From NCBI GenBank assembly GCA_014061035.1, contig JACGMN010000052.1, forward strand, positions 1 through 9,827: 9,827 nucleotides of DNA. The letters run 5' to 3'. Every line of letters begins with the position of its first letter. Positions within the stretch are counted from its first letter, which is position 1. This document shows positions 1-5,866 of this stretch, in pieces. Below the pieces are notes generated by a model. It saw only the letters and a program-made list of their open reading frames with translations, had not been told where the DNA came from and did no database searches. Position numbers and translations under genes: made by a program. The stretch comes from Candidatus Methanophagales archaeon. Lineage in GTDB: Archaea; Halobacteriota; Syntropharchaeia; Alkanophagales; Methanospirareceae.

Positions 1-28
1 AATAGTCAAAAACCAGTGATATAATGAA

Positions 29-35
29 GAGGAGG
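29..35 (+). promoter_or_regulatory. Ribosome binding site that decides the chelatase start
   Basis: GAGGAGG ends 9 nt before ATG 45. It lies downstream of the alternative in-frame ATG at 24, so translation most likely starts at 45. A TAA at 22-24 in another frame and a TGA at 17-19 in a third could end an upstream gene, but too little sequence is present to tell. Confidence 0.7.
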
Positions 36-44
36 AAGCTAGAA

Positions 45-2222
45 ATGACACACCACATTAGAAGAGAGATATTACCGTTCACCGCGATTGTAGGGCAGGA
101 GCAGATGAAGAAATCGCTGATCTTGAATGCTTGTAACCCGCGTATAGGTGGAGTGCTTATCCGGGGCGAGAAAGGGACTGCGAAGTCCACCGCGGTTCGC
201 GCACTTGCTGAATTGCTTCCAGAGATCGATGTAGTAACCGGCTGTCCTTTCAATTGCAACCCTTACGAGAGCGATGGAGAGGAGATCTGCGACCTCTGCT
301 ATGCCGATAAGAATAATAAGATAGAGGCAGAGATAGATGGTAATGGGCCGGAGGTAACAGCATCGCGGCGAAGAATGCGCGTCGTAGACCTTCCACTCGG
401 TGCAACTGAAGACCGGGTCGTGGGTTCAATAGACGTTGAAAAGGCGATAAAAGAAGGTATAAAGGCACTGGAGCCCGGAATATTAGCAGCTGCAAATCGA
501 GGTATCCTTTATATAGACGAGGTAAATCTTCTCGACGACCACGTTGCCGATCTAATCTTAGATGCGGCTGCGATGTCGGCAAACGTGGTTGAGCGAGAAG
601 GTATCTCGATCTCCCATCCGTCTAAATTCATCCTTGTCGGAACAATGAACCCCGAGGAAGGCGAGCTCAGACCGCAATTGCTCGATAGATTCGGGCATCA
701 AGTAAGTGTAGAAAGTATAGACGATGTAGATAAACGAGTGGAGATAGTGAAGCGAGTGAGAAGTTTTGAAAGAGACACTGTAGAGTTCAGGAAAAGATTC
801 GATCCAGAACAGAAGAGATTGAAAGAGAAAATTCTGCACGCGAGAGAGATACTTAACGAGGTCATGATCAGCGATGAACTACTGAAACTAATCGCTGATA
901 CGTGTATTAAACTCGGCGTCAGGACACACAGAGCGGATATTGTTATAGATAGGAGCGCAAGAACAATCGCTGCACTTGCTGGTAGGACAAATGTCACTAT
1001 CGAGGACATAAAAGAAGCGATGGAATTAGCACTGCCGCACAGAATGCGCCGAAGACCTTTCGAACCGCCAAGCCTCGATACCGAAAAACTCGATAATATA
1101 CTCTCAGAGACAGAAAAGCAGCAGAAGGAAGAAAAGCAGAAAAAGAATAAACCGCAGCAAGAGCAAGAACAAGAACAAGAGCAAGAACAAGAACAACAGC
1201 AGCAGGAAGAGGAAATGCCAGGAAATCACGATACGGATGTGACTGATGCTGACGATGACGATATGAAACCAAAAGAACCTCAAAAACAATCTCTTTTTAC
1301 TATCGGCGACCCGGCTGATCTTGATACAAGAGCAGTACGCCAAAAAGAGAAGAGAGACAGGATATACCGCAGGAAGATAGCAGGGAGAAGGATTCCTACA
1401 CTTTCGCTTCGCAATAACGGAAAATATGTGCGTCATAGATTACCGGCGGGAGATATAAAGGACGTTGCGATTGATGCTACGATACGTGCAGCGGCACCGT
1501 ACCAGAAAGAGCGAGGGGTTAGTTCTAATTCTAAATTTGATCGGGCAGTTGCAATTGTTATAAAAACAGCGGATATTCGGGAGAAAATTCGAGTAGGAAA
1601 AGTATCAACAGCAACGATCTTCGTTGTCGATGCTTCTGGTTCAATGGGTGCGAACCGGCGGATGGAGAGTGCAAAAGGTGCGGTTCTCTCTTTATTATTG
1701 GATTCATATCAACAGCGCGACAAGGTTGGAATGGTCGCGTTTAAAGGTGACAAGGCTGATGTGTTGCTGCCATTATCTTCAAGCATCGATCTGGCATACA
1801 AAGGACTGGAGGAACTTCCGACCGGTGGCAGAACACCGTTGGCTGCAGGTCTGGAAAGAGGATTGGATCTTTTGATCGCTGAGAAGCAGAAGGATGCAGG
1901 TGCGATACCTGTCCTGGTCTTGATTTCTGACGGTCGTGCAAACGTCACTTCATCAGATACAAATACAAATGGAAACGGAAAAAACGTTAGAATGGAATTG
2001 TTAGCGCTCGCAGAAGAAGCACGAGCTAATAGCATACATCTGATTGTGATCGATACTGAGGAAGTTAATAGATCGTACATACAGATGCAGCTCGGATATT
2101 GCAGGGAAATAGCTGCTGGCTCTGGCGGGAAATATTATTCGATTGCTGATTTAACATCGCAGGCAGTCTCTGATATTGTTATTGAGGAGCGAGAGCGGAG
2201 CGTTAATGAATTAATAAAATGA
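45..2222 (+). CDS. ChlI-ChlD fusion (magnesium/cobalt chelatase-type AAA+ plus VWA subunit)
   Basis: The product (725 aa) combines the two motor subunits of a class I metal chelatase, which insert Mg or Co into a tetrapyrrole together with a large catalytic subunit (ChlH or CobN) that is not seen here. The AAA+ part (about residues 10-340) has Walker A GEKGTAKS at 41-48 and Walker B ILYIDE at 154-159. A four-cysteine cluster (C67, C71, C82, C85) lies between them. A charged linker (about 350-420) contains an (EQ)6 tract. The C-terminal VWA domain has a complete MIDAS: DASGS at 529-533, T597 in TGGRTP, and D629 in SDGR. I chose ATG 45 over the in-frame ATG at 24 because GAGGAGG at 29-35 is well placed for 45 and lies inside the longer version. 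The stop overlaps the next start (ATGA), indicating coupling with a BtuC-type permease. The family is secure; the metal and substrate (cobalamin, F430 precursor, other) are not determined. Confidence 0.93.
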   Translation: MTHHIRREILPFTAIVGQEQMKKSLILNACNPRIGGVLIRGEKGTAKSTAVRALAELLPEIDVVTGCPFNCNPYESDGEEICDLCYADKNNKIEAEIDGNGPEVTASRRRMRVVDLPLGATEDRVVGSIDVEKAIKEGIKALEPGILAAANRGILYIDEVNLLDDHVADLILDAAAMSANVVEREGISISHPSKFILVGTMNPEEGELRPQLLDRFGHQVSVESIDDVDKRVEIVKRVRSFERDTVEFRKRFDPEQKRLKEKILHAREILNEVMISDELLKLIADTCIKLGVRTHRADIVIDRSARTIAALAGRTNVTIEDIKEAMELALPHRMRRRPFEPPSLDTEKLDNILSETEKQQKEEKQKKNKPQQEQEQEQEQEQEQQQQEEEMPGNHDTDVTDADDDDMKPKEPQKQSLFTIGDPADLDTRAVRQKEKRDRIYRRKIAGRRIPTLSLRNNGKYVRHRLPAGDIKDVAIDATIRAAAPYQKERGVSSNSKFDRAVAIVIKTADIREKIRVGKVSTATIFVVDASGSMGANRRMESAKGAVLSLLLDSYQQRDKVGMVAFKGDKADVLLPLSSSIDLAYKGLEELPTGGRTPLAAGLERGLDLLIAEKQKDAGAIPVLVLISDGRANVTSSDTNTNGNGKNVRMELLALAEEARANSIHLIVIDTEEVNRSYIQMQLGYCREIAAGSGGKYYSIADLTSQAVSDIVIEERERSVNELIK
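1161..1196 (+). repeat. Hexamer repeat encoding (Glu-Gln)6
   Basis: Six consecutive 6-nt units of the form GAR CAA encode EQ six times (residues 373-384 of the chelatase). Three CAG codons and a Glu run follow. It lies in the linker between the AAA+ and VWA domains, where length change should be tolerated. Acidic linkers are usual in ChlD proteins; this regular repeat is a local feature. Confidence 0.85.
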
Positions 2223-3301
2223 CCGCAAGCTACGAGACATTGACTGGAGGACTGACAAAGAGCGATGAGATAAAAGCAGAGTACAAGAAATTTCTCGGAA
2301 GAAAACTCCTGCTTATTCTTTTCTCTCTCGTTGCAATAACGTTAATCGGAGCAGTAGCCGCAACGCTTGGCGCTTATCCTATTACAATAATAGAGGTCTA
2401 TTCGATACTCTTTCGTGGGCTTTTTCACTATCCTGAGACGACAGCAGAGATTGTCGTCTGGAACTTGAGACTGCCACGGATTATAATGGCTATTTTAGCT
2501 GGAATAGGGCTCGCAATCGCGGGGACGATGATGCAGGGGATATTACGTAATCCACTTGCAAGCCCATTCACGCTCGGAATCTCCTCGGCTGCCGGATTTG
2601 GTGCTGCTCTTGCCATACTTACCGGTCTCGGTATCTTCGTTGGCGAATACCTGGTCATAGCGAATGCGTTCTTCTTCTCTCTAATCCCTACTTTTGTCAT
2701 CCTTGGATTCACACGCTACAAAAGAGCGACACCGGAGACGATGATCCTTGCAGGTATTGCGATGTCATTCATCTTCAGTGCAGCAATCTCGTTATTGATG
2801 TTCTTTGCGGAACCAGAAGCGGTAAAAGAGGCTTACTTCTGGATGGTCGGCAGTCTTGGACGGGCATTGTGGGAGGATATAGCACCTGTTTTTACCATAC
2901 TTCTGGTCTGCGTTAGCCTGCTTATGTGGAAGTCGTGGGACTTAAATGTCATAGGTGCCGGCGATGAGATCGCGCAGAGCCTCGGCGTGAACGTTGAGCA
3001 GAGCAGGAAAAGCATAATGATAATCGCTTCTTTGTTGACTGCTGGTATCATCAGCTTCACCGGGACAATTGGGTTCATCGGATTGGTCTCCCCGCATATC
3101 TGCCGAATGCTCATCGGAGGCGACAACAGGTTTTTAATTCCTGCATCGGGCGTTGTTGGCGCTGCCCTTTTGCTTGCCGCTGATACACTTGCAAGGACCG
3201 TCATGGCACCTATAATTCTTCCGGTCGGGATACTTACCACTACTATGGGCGGTCCTCTATTCTTGTATTTATTATTACGAAGAACGAAGGAGTTCTGGTA
3301 G
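2219..3301 (+). CDS. FecCD/BtuC-family ABC transporter permease
   Basis: This is the integral-membrane permease (360 aa) of an importer for vitamin B12, Fe(III)-siderophore, heme or a similar chelate. About 25 cytosolic residues precede a very hydrophobic protein, consistent with the roughly ten helices of this family. Family-typical blocks are LRLPRI at 83-88, GTMMQGILRNPLASPFTLG at 102-120, the ATPase-coupling segment GAGDEIAQSLGV at 246-257, and GFIGLVSPHICRMLIG at 285-300. The start overlaps the chelatase stop by 4 nt (ATGA), and the ATPase begins 1 nt after its TAG. The size and motifs indicate a complete gene. No substrate-binding protein is in the window, so the substrate is inferred only from context: a corrinoid or other metal chelate beside a chelatase subunit. 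Confidence 0.93.
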   Translation: MTASYETLTGGLTKSDEIKAEYKKFLGRKLLLILFSLVAITLIGAVAATLGAYPITIIEVYSILFRGLFHYPETTAEIVVWNLRLPRIIMAILAGIGLAIAGTMMQGILRNPLASPFTLGISSAAGFGAALAILTGLGIFVGEYLVIANAFFFSLIPTFVILGFTRYKRATPETMILAGIAMSFIFSAAISLLMFFAEPEAVKEAYFWMVGSLGRALWEDIAPVFTILLVCVSLLMWKSWDLNVIGAGDEIAQSLGVNVEQSRKSIMIIASLLTAGIISFTGTIGFIGLVSPHICRMLIGGDNRFLIPASGVVGAALLLAADTLARTVMAPIILPVGILTTTMGGPLFLYLLLRRTKEFW

Positions 3302-3302
3302 A

Positions 3303-4121
3303 ATGAGACTGAGAGTAAAAGATGTTGAGTTCAGTTACAGAAGCGTCCGGGTTCTCAATGGTGTCTCTATGGAACTTGCCGAATCAGAGATGTTAGGTAT
3401 CGTGGGTCCAAATGGAACCGGAAAATCTACGCTTATCAGGTGTTTAAACAGAATTTTATCGCCGCAAAAAGGAACCGTACTCCTGGACGTCTGGGATATA
3501 AAAAAAATAAGGCTGATCGTGCAAGATATAAAAAAGATGAGTCTGATGGAACTCGCAAGAAAGATCGGGTATATCCCGCAGACCACTTCTCAGGTCTTTC
3601 CCGCTACTGTATTCGATACAATTCTTATGGGCAGACGCCCGCACGTTGGCTGGCGGAGTAGCGAAAAAGATACGGAAAAGGTTTTAGAGATGCTGCGGCT
3701 CTTGAATATCGAAGAGTTCGCTATGCGAGATATCAACGAGCTCAGCGGCGGTCAGCAGCAGAAAGTATTCATAGCGAGGGCGCTCACACAAGAGCCAGAT
3801 ATACTTCTGCTCGACGAGCCTACCTCTAACCTCGACATTAGACACCAGCTTGAAGTGATGGACATCATAAAGAACATTATTAGAAAGAAAGGCATCTCCG
3901 CGATTGTGGCTATCCACGACCTTAATTTAGCGGCGAGATATTCAGATAGGGTATTGATGATGAATAGTGGTAAGATATTTGCTGCCGGTAATCCTTCTTC
4001 TGTATTAACCCCCGCGAATATAAGGGACGTCTACGGCGTTGAGGCTGATGTGACGAATAACAGTGACAATGGAAGACCATATATTGTACCGATACGAGCT
4101 GTAAGAGAAGATGAAAGATGA
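3303..4121 (+). CDS. FecE/BtuD-type ABC transporter ATPase
   Basis: This cytoplasmic nucleotide-binding subunit (272 aa) powers the adjacent BtuC-type permease. All motifs are present in order: Walker A GPNGTGKST (35-43), Q-loop PQTT (Q93), signature LSGGQQQK (147-154), Walker B ILLLDE (167-172, catalytic E172), and switch H205 in IHDLN. AAGGAG at 3287-3292 is a good ribosome binding site 10 nt before the start. Between Walker A and the Q-loop, residues 65-74 and 75-84 are two copies of a DIKK-containing segment. This looks like a recent in-frame duplication, because relatives normally read straight from one DIKK-type segment into the Q-loop. The catalytic motifs are intact, so activity is probably kept. 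The stop overlaps the gatC start (ATGA). Confidence 0.94.
   Translation: MRLRVKDVEFSYRSVRVLNGVSMELAESEMLGIVGPNGTGKSTLIRCLNRILSPQKGTVLLDVWDIKKIRLIVQDIKKMSLMELARKIGYIPQTTSQVFPATVFDTILMGRRPHVGWRSSEKDTEKVLEMLRLLNIEEFAMRDINELSGGQQQKVFIARALTQEPDILLLDEPTSNLDIRHQLEVMDIIKNIIRKKGISAIVAIHDLNLAARYSDRVLMMNSGKIFAAGNPSSVLTPANIRDVYGVEADVTNNSDNGRPYIVPIRAVREDER
3495..3554 (+). repeat. Imperfect tandem duplication of a 30-nt segment in the ATPase gene
   Basis: Units 3495-3524 and 3525-3554 both start GATATAAAAAA. They share further matches (AT, AG, CTGAT) at the same offsets and diverge toward their ends. They encode DIKKIRLIVQ and DIKKMSLMEL. The second unit resembles the usual family sequence running into ARKIGYIPQ, so the first is the likely extra copy. 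Confidence 0.65.
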
Positions 4122-4396
4122 AAAAAGATGAGATAGAACATATCGCATGGCTGGCAAGGATAAAGCTGAGCGAGGAAGAGAAGGAAGAATTGGAGAAAGA
4201 ATTGAGCCCGATATTGGACTTTTTTGCACTATTAGACGAGCTGGATACGACAGATATAGAGCCGACACATCATGTAATTGGTGTAACAGACAGGGTAAGA
4301 GAAGACGAGACGAAGGAGGGGTTAAAGCAGTCCGAAGTGCTGCGTAATGTGCCACGAAAAGAGAACGGATATATAAGAAGTCCGCGAATATTATGA
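4118..4396 (+). CDS. gatC: Asp/Glu-tRNA amidotransferase subunit C (GatC)
   Basis: GatC is the small subunit that stabilises GatA in the GatCAB complex. The complex amidates Asp-tRNA(Asn) and/or Glu-tRNA(Gln) to supply correctly charged Asn- and Gln-tRNA. The protein (92 aa) is normal in length. It shows the family's N-terminal helix (HIAWLARIKLSEEEKEEL), the LDELDTTDIEPTHHV block, and the conserved C-terminal ending NGYIRSPRIL. Its ATG overlaps the ATPase stop by 4 nt, so it is translated as the last gene of the chelatase-transporter operon. gatA and gatB are not in the window. Its final 6 nt overlap the 3' end of the convergent rps27ae. Confidence 0.93.
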   Translation: MKKDEIEHIAWLARIKLSEEEKEELEKELSPILDFFALLDELDTTDIEPTHHVIGVTDRVREDETKEGLKQSEVLRNVPRKENGYIRSPRIL

Positions 4397-4564
4397 TGAT
4401 CTCTTCCTGAATTCGGTATAGCTACATTTCCCGCAGGAAAACCTATCTTTATGTTCTCCCAAAAACACCCCGGCTCCACACCGCGGGCATATCTTTTGCT
4501 TCCTGCGTAACCTTACCTTCCCCTTTACCTCACTCACGTCATAAAACTTATGTATTGCCGCCAT
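4391..4564 (-). CDS. rps27ae: Small ribosomal subunit protein eS27 (S27ae type)
   Basis: This 57-residue zinc-ribbon protein of the archaeal 30S subunit reads MAAIHKFYDVSEVKGKV at its N-terminus, followed by a basic stretch (RLRRKQK). Two zinc knuckles follow: C26-P-R-C29 and C44-G-K-C47. The spacing and length match the archaeal S27ae family, the homologue of the ribosomal part of the eukaryotic ubiquitin-S27a fusion. GGAGGAG inside the end of rps24e is its ribosome binding site, and only 6 nt separate the two genes, so they are co-translated. Its last two codons overlap the end of gatC on the opposite strand. Confidence 0.95.
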   Translation of the reverse strand: MAAIHKFYDVSEVKGKVRLRRKQKICPRCGAGVFLGEHKDRFSCGKCSYTEFRKRSS

Positions 4565-4570
4565 TCTACT

Positions 4571-4903
4571 TTATTCTCCTCCTCCATCTCCAAAGTTACG
4601 TTTTATTATATATTCACGTTCTATCTCTCTCAGTCTCTCTTCGCTCTCATACACCTTTGCATACCCAACCGTTTCTCTTTTCCCGAATTCCGTTCTCATC
4701 TTATCTATTACGAGCAGGTTTGAACGGCATTTAAGCGCTTTTATTAAGGCATTCCGTGATTCTTCTCTGCTCGGAGAAGCGCCTGCGCCTGTACCTGTAC
4801 CTGCTTCTGTCCCCGCTCCTTCTCCTTCATGTTTCAATGTAAAAAGAACTTCCGTCCTTCTCAGCAACTGATTCTCTCTTGTCTCTGTTATCTCTACTTC
4901 CAT
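4571..4903 (-). CDS. rps24e: Small ribosomal subunit protein eS24
   Basis: This archaeal 30S ribosomal protein has 110 aa. The N-terminal half (MEVEITETRENQLLRRTEV, then FTLKHEGEG) and the C-terminal half (VIDKMRTEFGKRETVGYAKVY, then EREYIIKRNFG) follow the family closely. Between them, at about residues 28-42, lies a Gly/Ala/Thr-rich stretch absent from the typical protein, where HEGE normally runs almost directly into the (T)PSR segment. It is encoded by quasi-hexameric repeats. The gene is followed by rps27ae after 6 nt and preceded by spt4 with a 79-nt gap that may hold its own promoter. No strong Shine-Dalgarno sequence is visible before the ATG. Confidence 0.92.
   Translation of the reverse strand: MEVEITETRENQLLRRTEVLFTLKHEGEGAGTEAGTGTGAGASPSREESRNALIKALKCRSNLLVIDKMRTEFGKRETVGYAKVYESEERLREIEREYIIKRNFGDGGGE
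4778..4825 (-). repeat. Gly-Thr/Gly-Ala repeat insertion in eS24
   Basis: Residues 27-42 of eS24 (GEGAGTEAGTGTGAGA) are Gly/Ala/Thr-rich. The core at 4778-4801 is four 6-nt units (GGT ACA twice, then GGC GCA/GCT) encoding GTGTGAGA. It sits at a loop position between conserved halves of the protein. Confidence 0.7.
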
Positions 4904-4940
4904 CTTTCTTATATTGTATCCTCAATTTTCTCAATGTAAT

Positions 4941-4950
4941 ATTTATAATA
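4941..4950 (-). promoter_or_regulatory. Possible TATA box for rps24e-rps27ae
   Basis: On the minus strand the AT-rich gap between spt4 and rps24e contains TATTATAAAT, ending 38 nt before the eS24 ATG. Transcription starting about 26 nt downstream would leave a leader of roughly 16 nt. This could give the ribosomal genes their own promoter inside the larger unit. The whole gap is AT-rich, so the call is tentative. Confidence 0.35.
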
Positions 4951-4982
4951 TTTAACATCTTCCAAATGTAATCGCTCCTCGC

Positions 4983-5168
4983 TCATCTCACTTTCAATGC
5001 ATGCCGTCCTGCCTTCTTCATTCCTAATTTTTTCGCGATCTCGGACCCTTCCGCATCTACAATCACTACGTATCCACTCCAATCGCTACTAAGCGAATTT
5101 GAACCGCAGGCGCATACTCCCTTTCCACTTTCCACTATCCTATGACAATCTCTACACGCCTTTTTCAT
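4983..5168 (-). CDS. spt4: Transcription elongation factor Spt4 (RNA polymerase subunit E'')
   Basis: Spt4 is the small zinc-binding partner of Spt5/NusG. The heterodimer clamps over the RNA polymerase cleft and promotes processivity. The 61-aa product has the family blocks CRDCHRIVE (C5, C8), DWSGYVVIVD, and SEIAKKLGMKKAGRHALKVR. The second zinc knuckle is odd: it reads VCACGS (C19, C21), a CxC in place of the usual CPxC. GGAGG inside the end of rpo7 precedes the ATG, which overlaps the rpo7 stop by 1 nt (TAATG), so the two are translationally coupled. The rpo7-spt4 pairing is characteristic of archaea. Confidence 0.94.
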   Translation of the reverse strand: MKKACRDCHRIVESGKGVCACGSNSLSSDWSGYVVIVDAEGSEIAKKLGMKKAGRHALKVR

Positions 5169-5866
5169 TATTCCTCCTTTTTCTTTGTACTTCCCTTTTC
5201 TCTCTTCTTCTGCTTCTTATCTTTCTTCTCTTCTTCCTTCTTCTCTTCTTTATCCTTATCCTTATCCTTATCCTTATCTTTATCTTTCTTTTTCGCTTTC
5301 TCTTTCTCTTCCTCTTTCTTCTTCGCTCTTTCCTCTTCTATCCACTCTAATTTCCCCAAACCCGGCTGTCGCATTGTTAATCCGATCTTACTCTCACTCG
5401 GATCACGTTCATTGAGTGAAATTGCAACTATTCTTGCCCTTATTTTATCACCTTCACCTAATACTCTACCAGTATCCTTCGTGGTGAGTCTCGCGCCCTT
5501 CTCATCATACGAGATGTATTCGTCAGTAATTTGACTGATATGTAACAATCCATCTAACGGGCCTATCTCAACAAAAGCGCCAAATTCCACTATCTCTACC
5601 ACTTCGCCTTCTACTATCTCCTGCATCTTGGGTCTGAAGACGAGCGTATCAAAGACCGTTTCATAATAAACACCCGCATCTCCTACCATTATCCGTCCTT
5701 CTTTTATATCTACAAGATCAGTGATCGCAATAAACAGCCCTATTTTCTTATCTAACCGTCCTTCCAGGCTCTCCTGCAGTATCTCCTTCGCTACGACCTG
5801 CAAGTCGTCATTCAATCTTTCTGGTGGGACACGAACATCATCTACTGCTTGTATTTTTATGTACAT
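5168..5866 (-). CDS. rpo7: DNA-directed RNA polymerase subunit Rpo7 (RpoE') with an extended charged tail
   Basis: Rpo7 forms the stalk of archaeal RNA polymerase with Rpo4, binding emerging RNA and helping open-complex formation. Residues 1-80 (MYIKIQAVDDVRVPPERL onward) are the N-terminal tip domain. Residues about 82-170 are an S1 RNA-binding domain (VEGEVVEIVEFGAFVEIGPLDGLLHIS, then SKIGLTMRQPGLG). The family normally ends near 185-190 aa. Here about 56 residues from 177 onward are almost purely Lys, Glu and Asp, including (DK)6 at 195-206. The ATG directly follows the ppsA stop (TAG then ATG, no gap), so the gene is read from the ppsA transcript. No strong Shine-Dalgarno sequence is visible. 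Identity is certain; the tail's role is unknown. Confidence 0.95.
   Translation of the reverse strand: MYIKIQAVDDVRVPPERLNDDLQVVAKEILQESLEGRLDKKIGLFIAITDLVDIKEGRIMVGDAGVYYETVFDTLVFRPKMQEIVEGEVVEIVEFGAFVEIGPLDGLLHISQITDEYISYDEKGARLTTKDTGRVLGEGDKIRARIVAISLNERDPSESKIGLTMRQPGLGKLEWIEEERAKKKEEEKEKAKKKDKDKDKDKDKDKEEKKEEEKKDKKQKKREKGSTKKKEE
5249..5284 (-). repeat. Hexamer repeat encoding (Asp-Lys)6
   Basis: Six perfect-phase 6-nt units (GATAAA or GATAAG) encode DK six times in the C-terminal tail of Rpo7. Four adjacent units are identical, suggesting recent expansion by slippage. Flanking codons continue a less regular Lys/Glu-rich stretch. Confidence 0.9.

Noticed and set aside
24..44. Extension of the chelatase to the ATG at position 24
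   Set aside because: The strong ribosome binding site at 29-35 would fall inside the coding sequence, and the family-like start (HIRREILPFTAIVGQEQ) follows ATG 45 directly.
1104..1436. Minus-strand hydrophobic frame opposite the chelatase linker
   Set aside because: It arises from the complement of Glu/Gln/Lys codons. The plus-strand gene there is certain.
4904..4982. Remnant of a gene between spt4 and rps24e
   Set aside because: The 79 nt are AT-rich with no open frame of useful length and no recognisable DUF359 residues.
5142..5534. Plus-strand reading frames rich in Phe, Leu and Ser opposite the Rpo7 tail
   Set aside because: They are the antisense reading of the Lys/Glu/Asp codons of rpo7. 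They have no ribosome binding site and overlap certain genes, so they are shadows.
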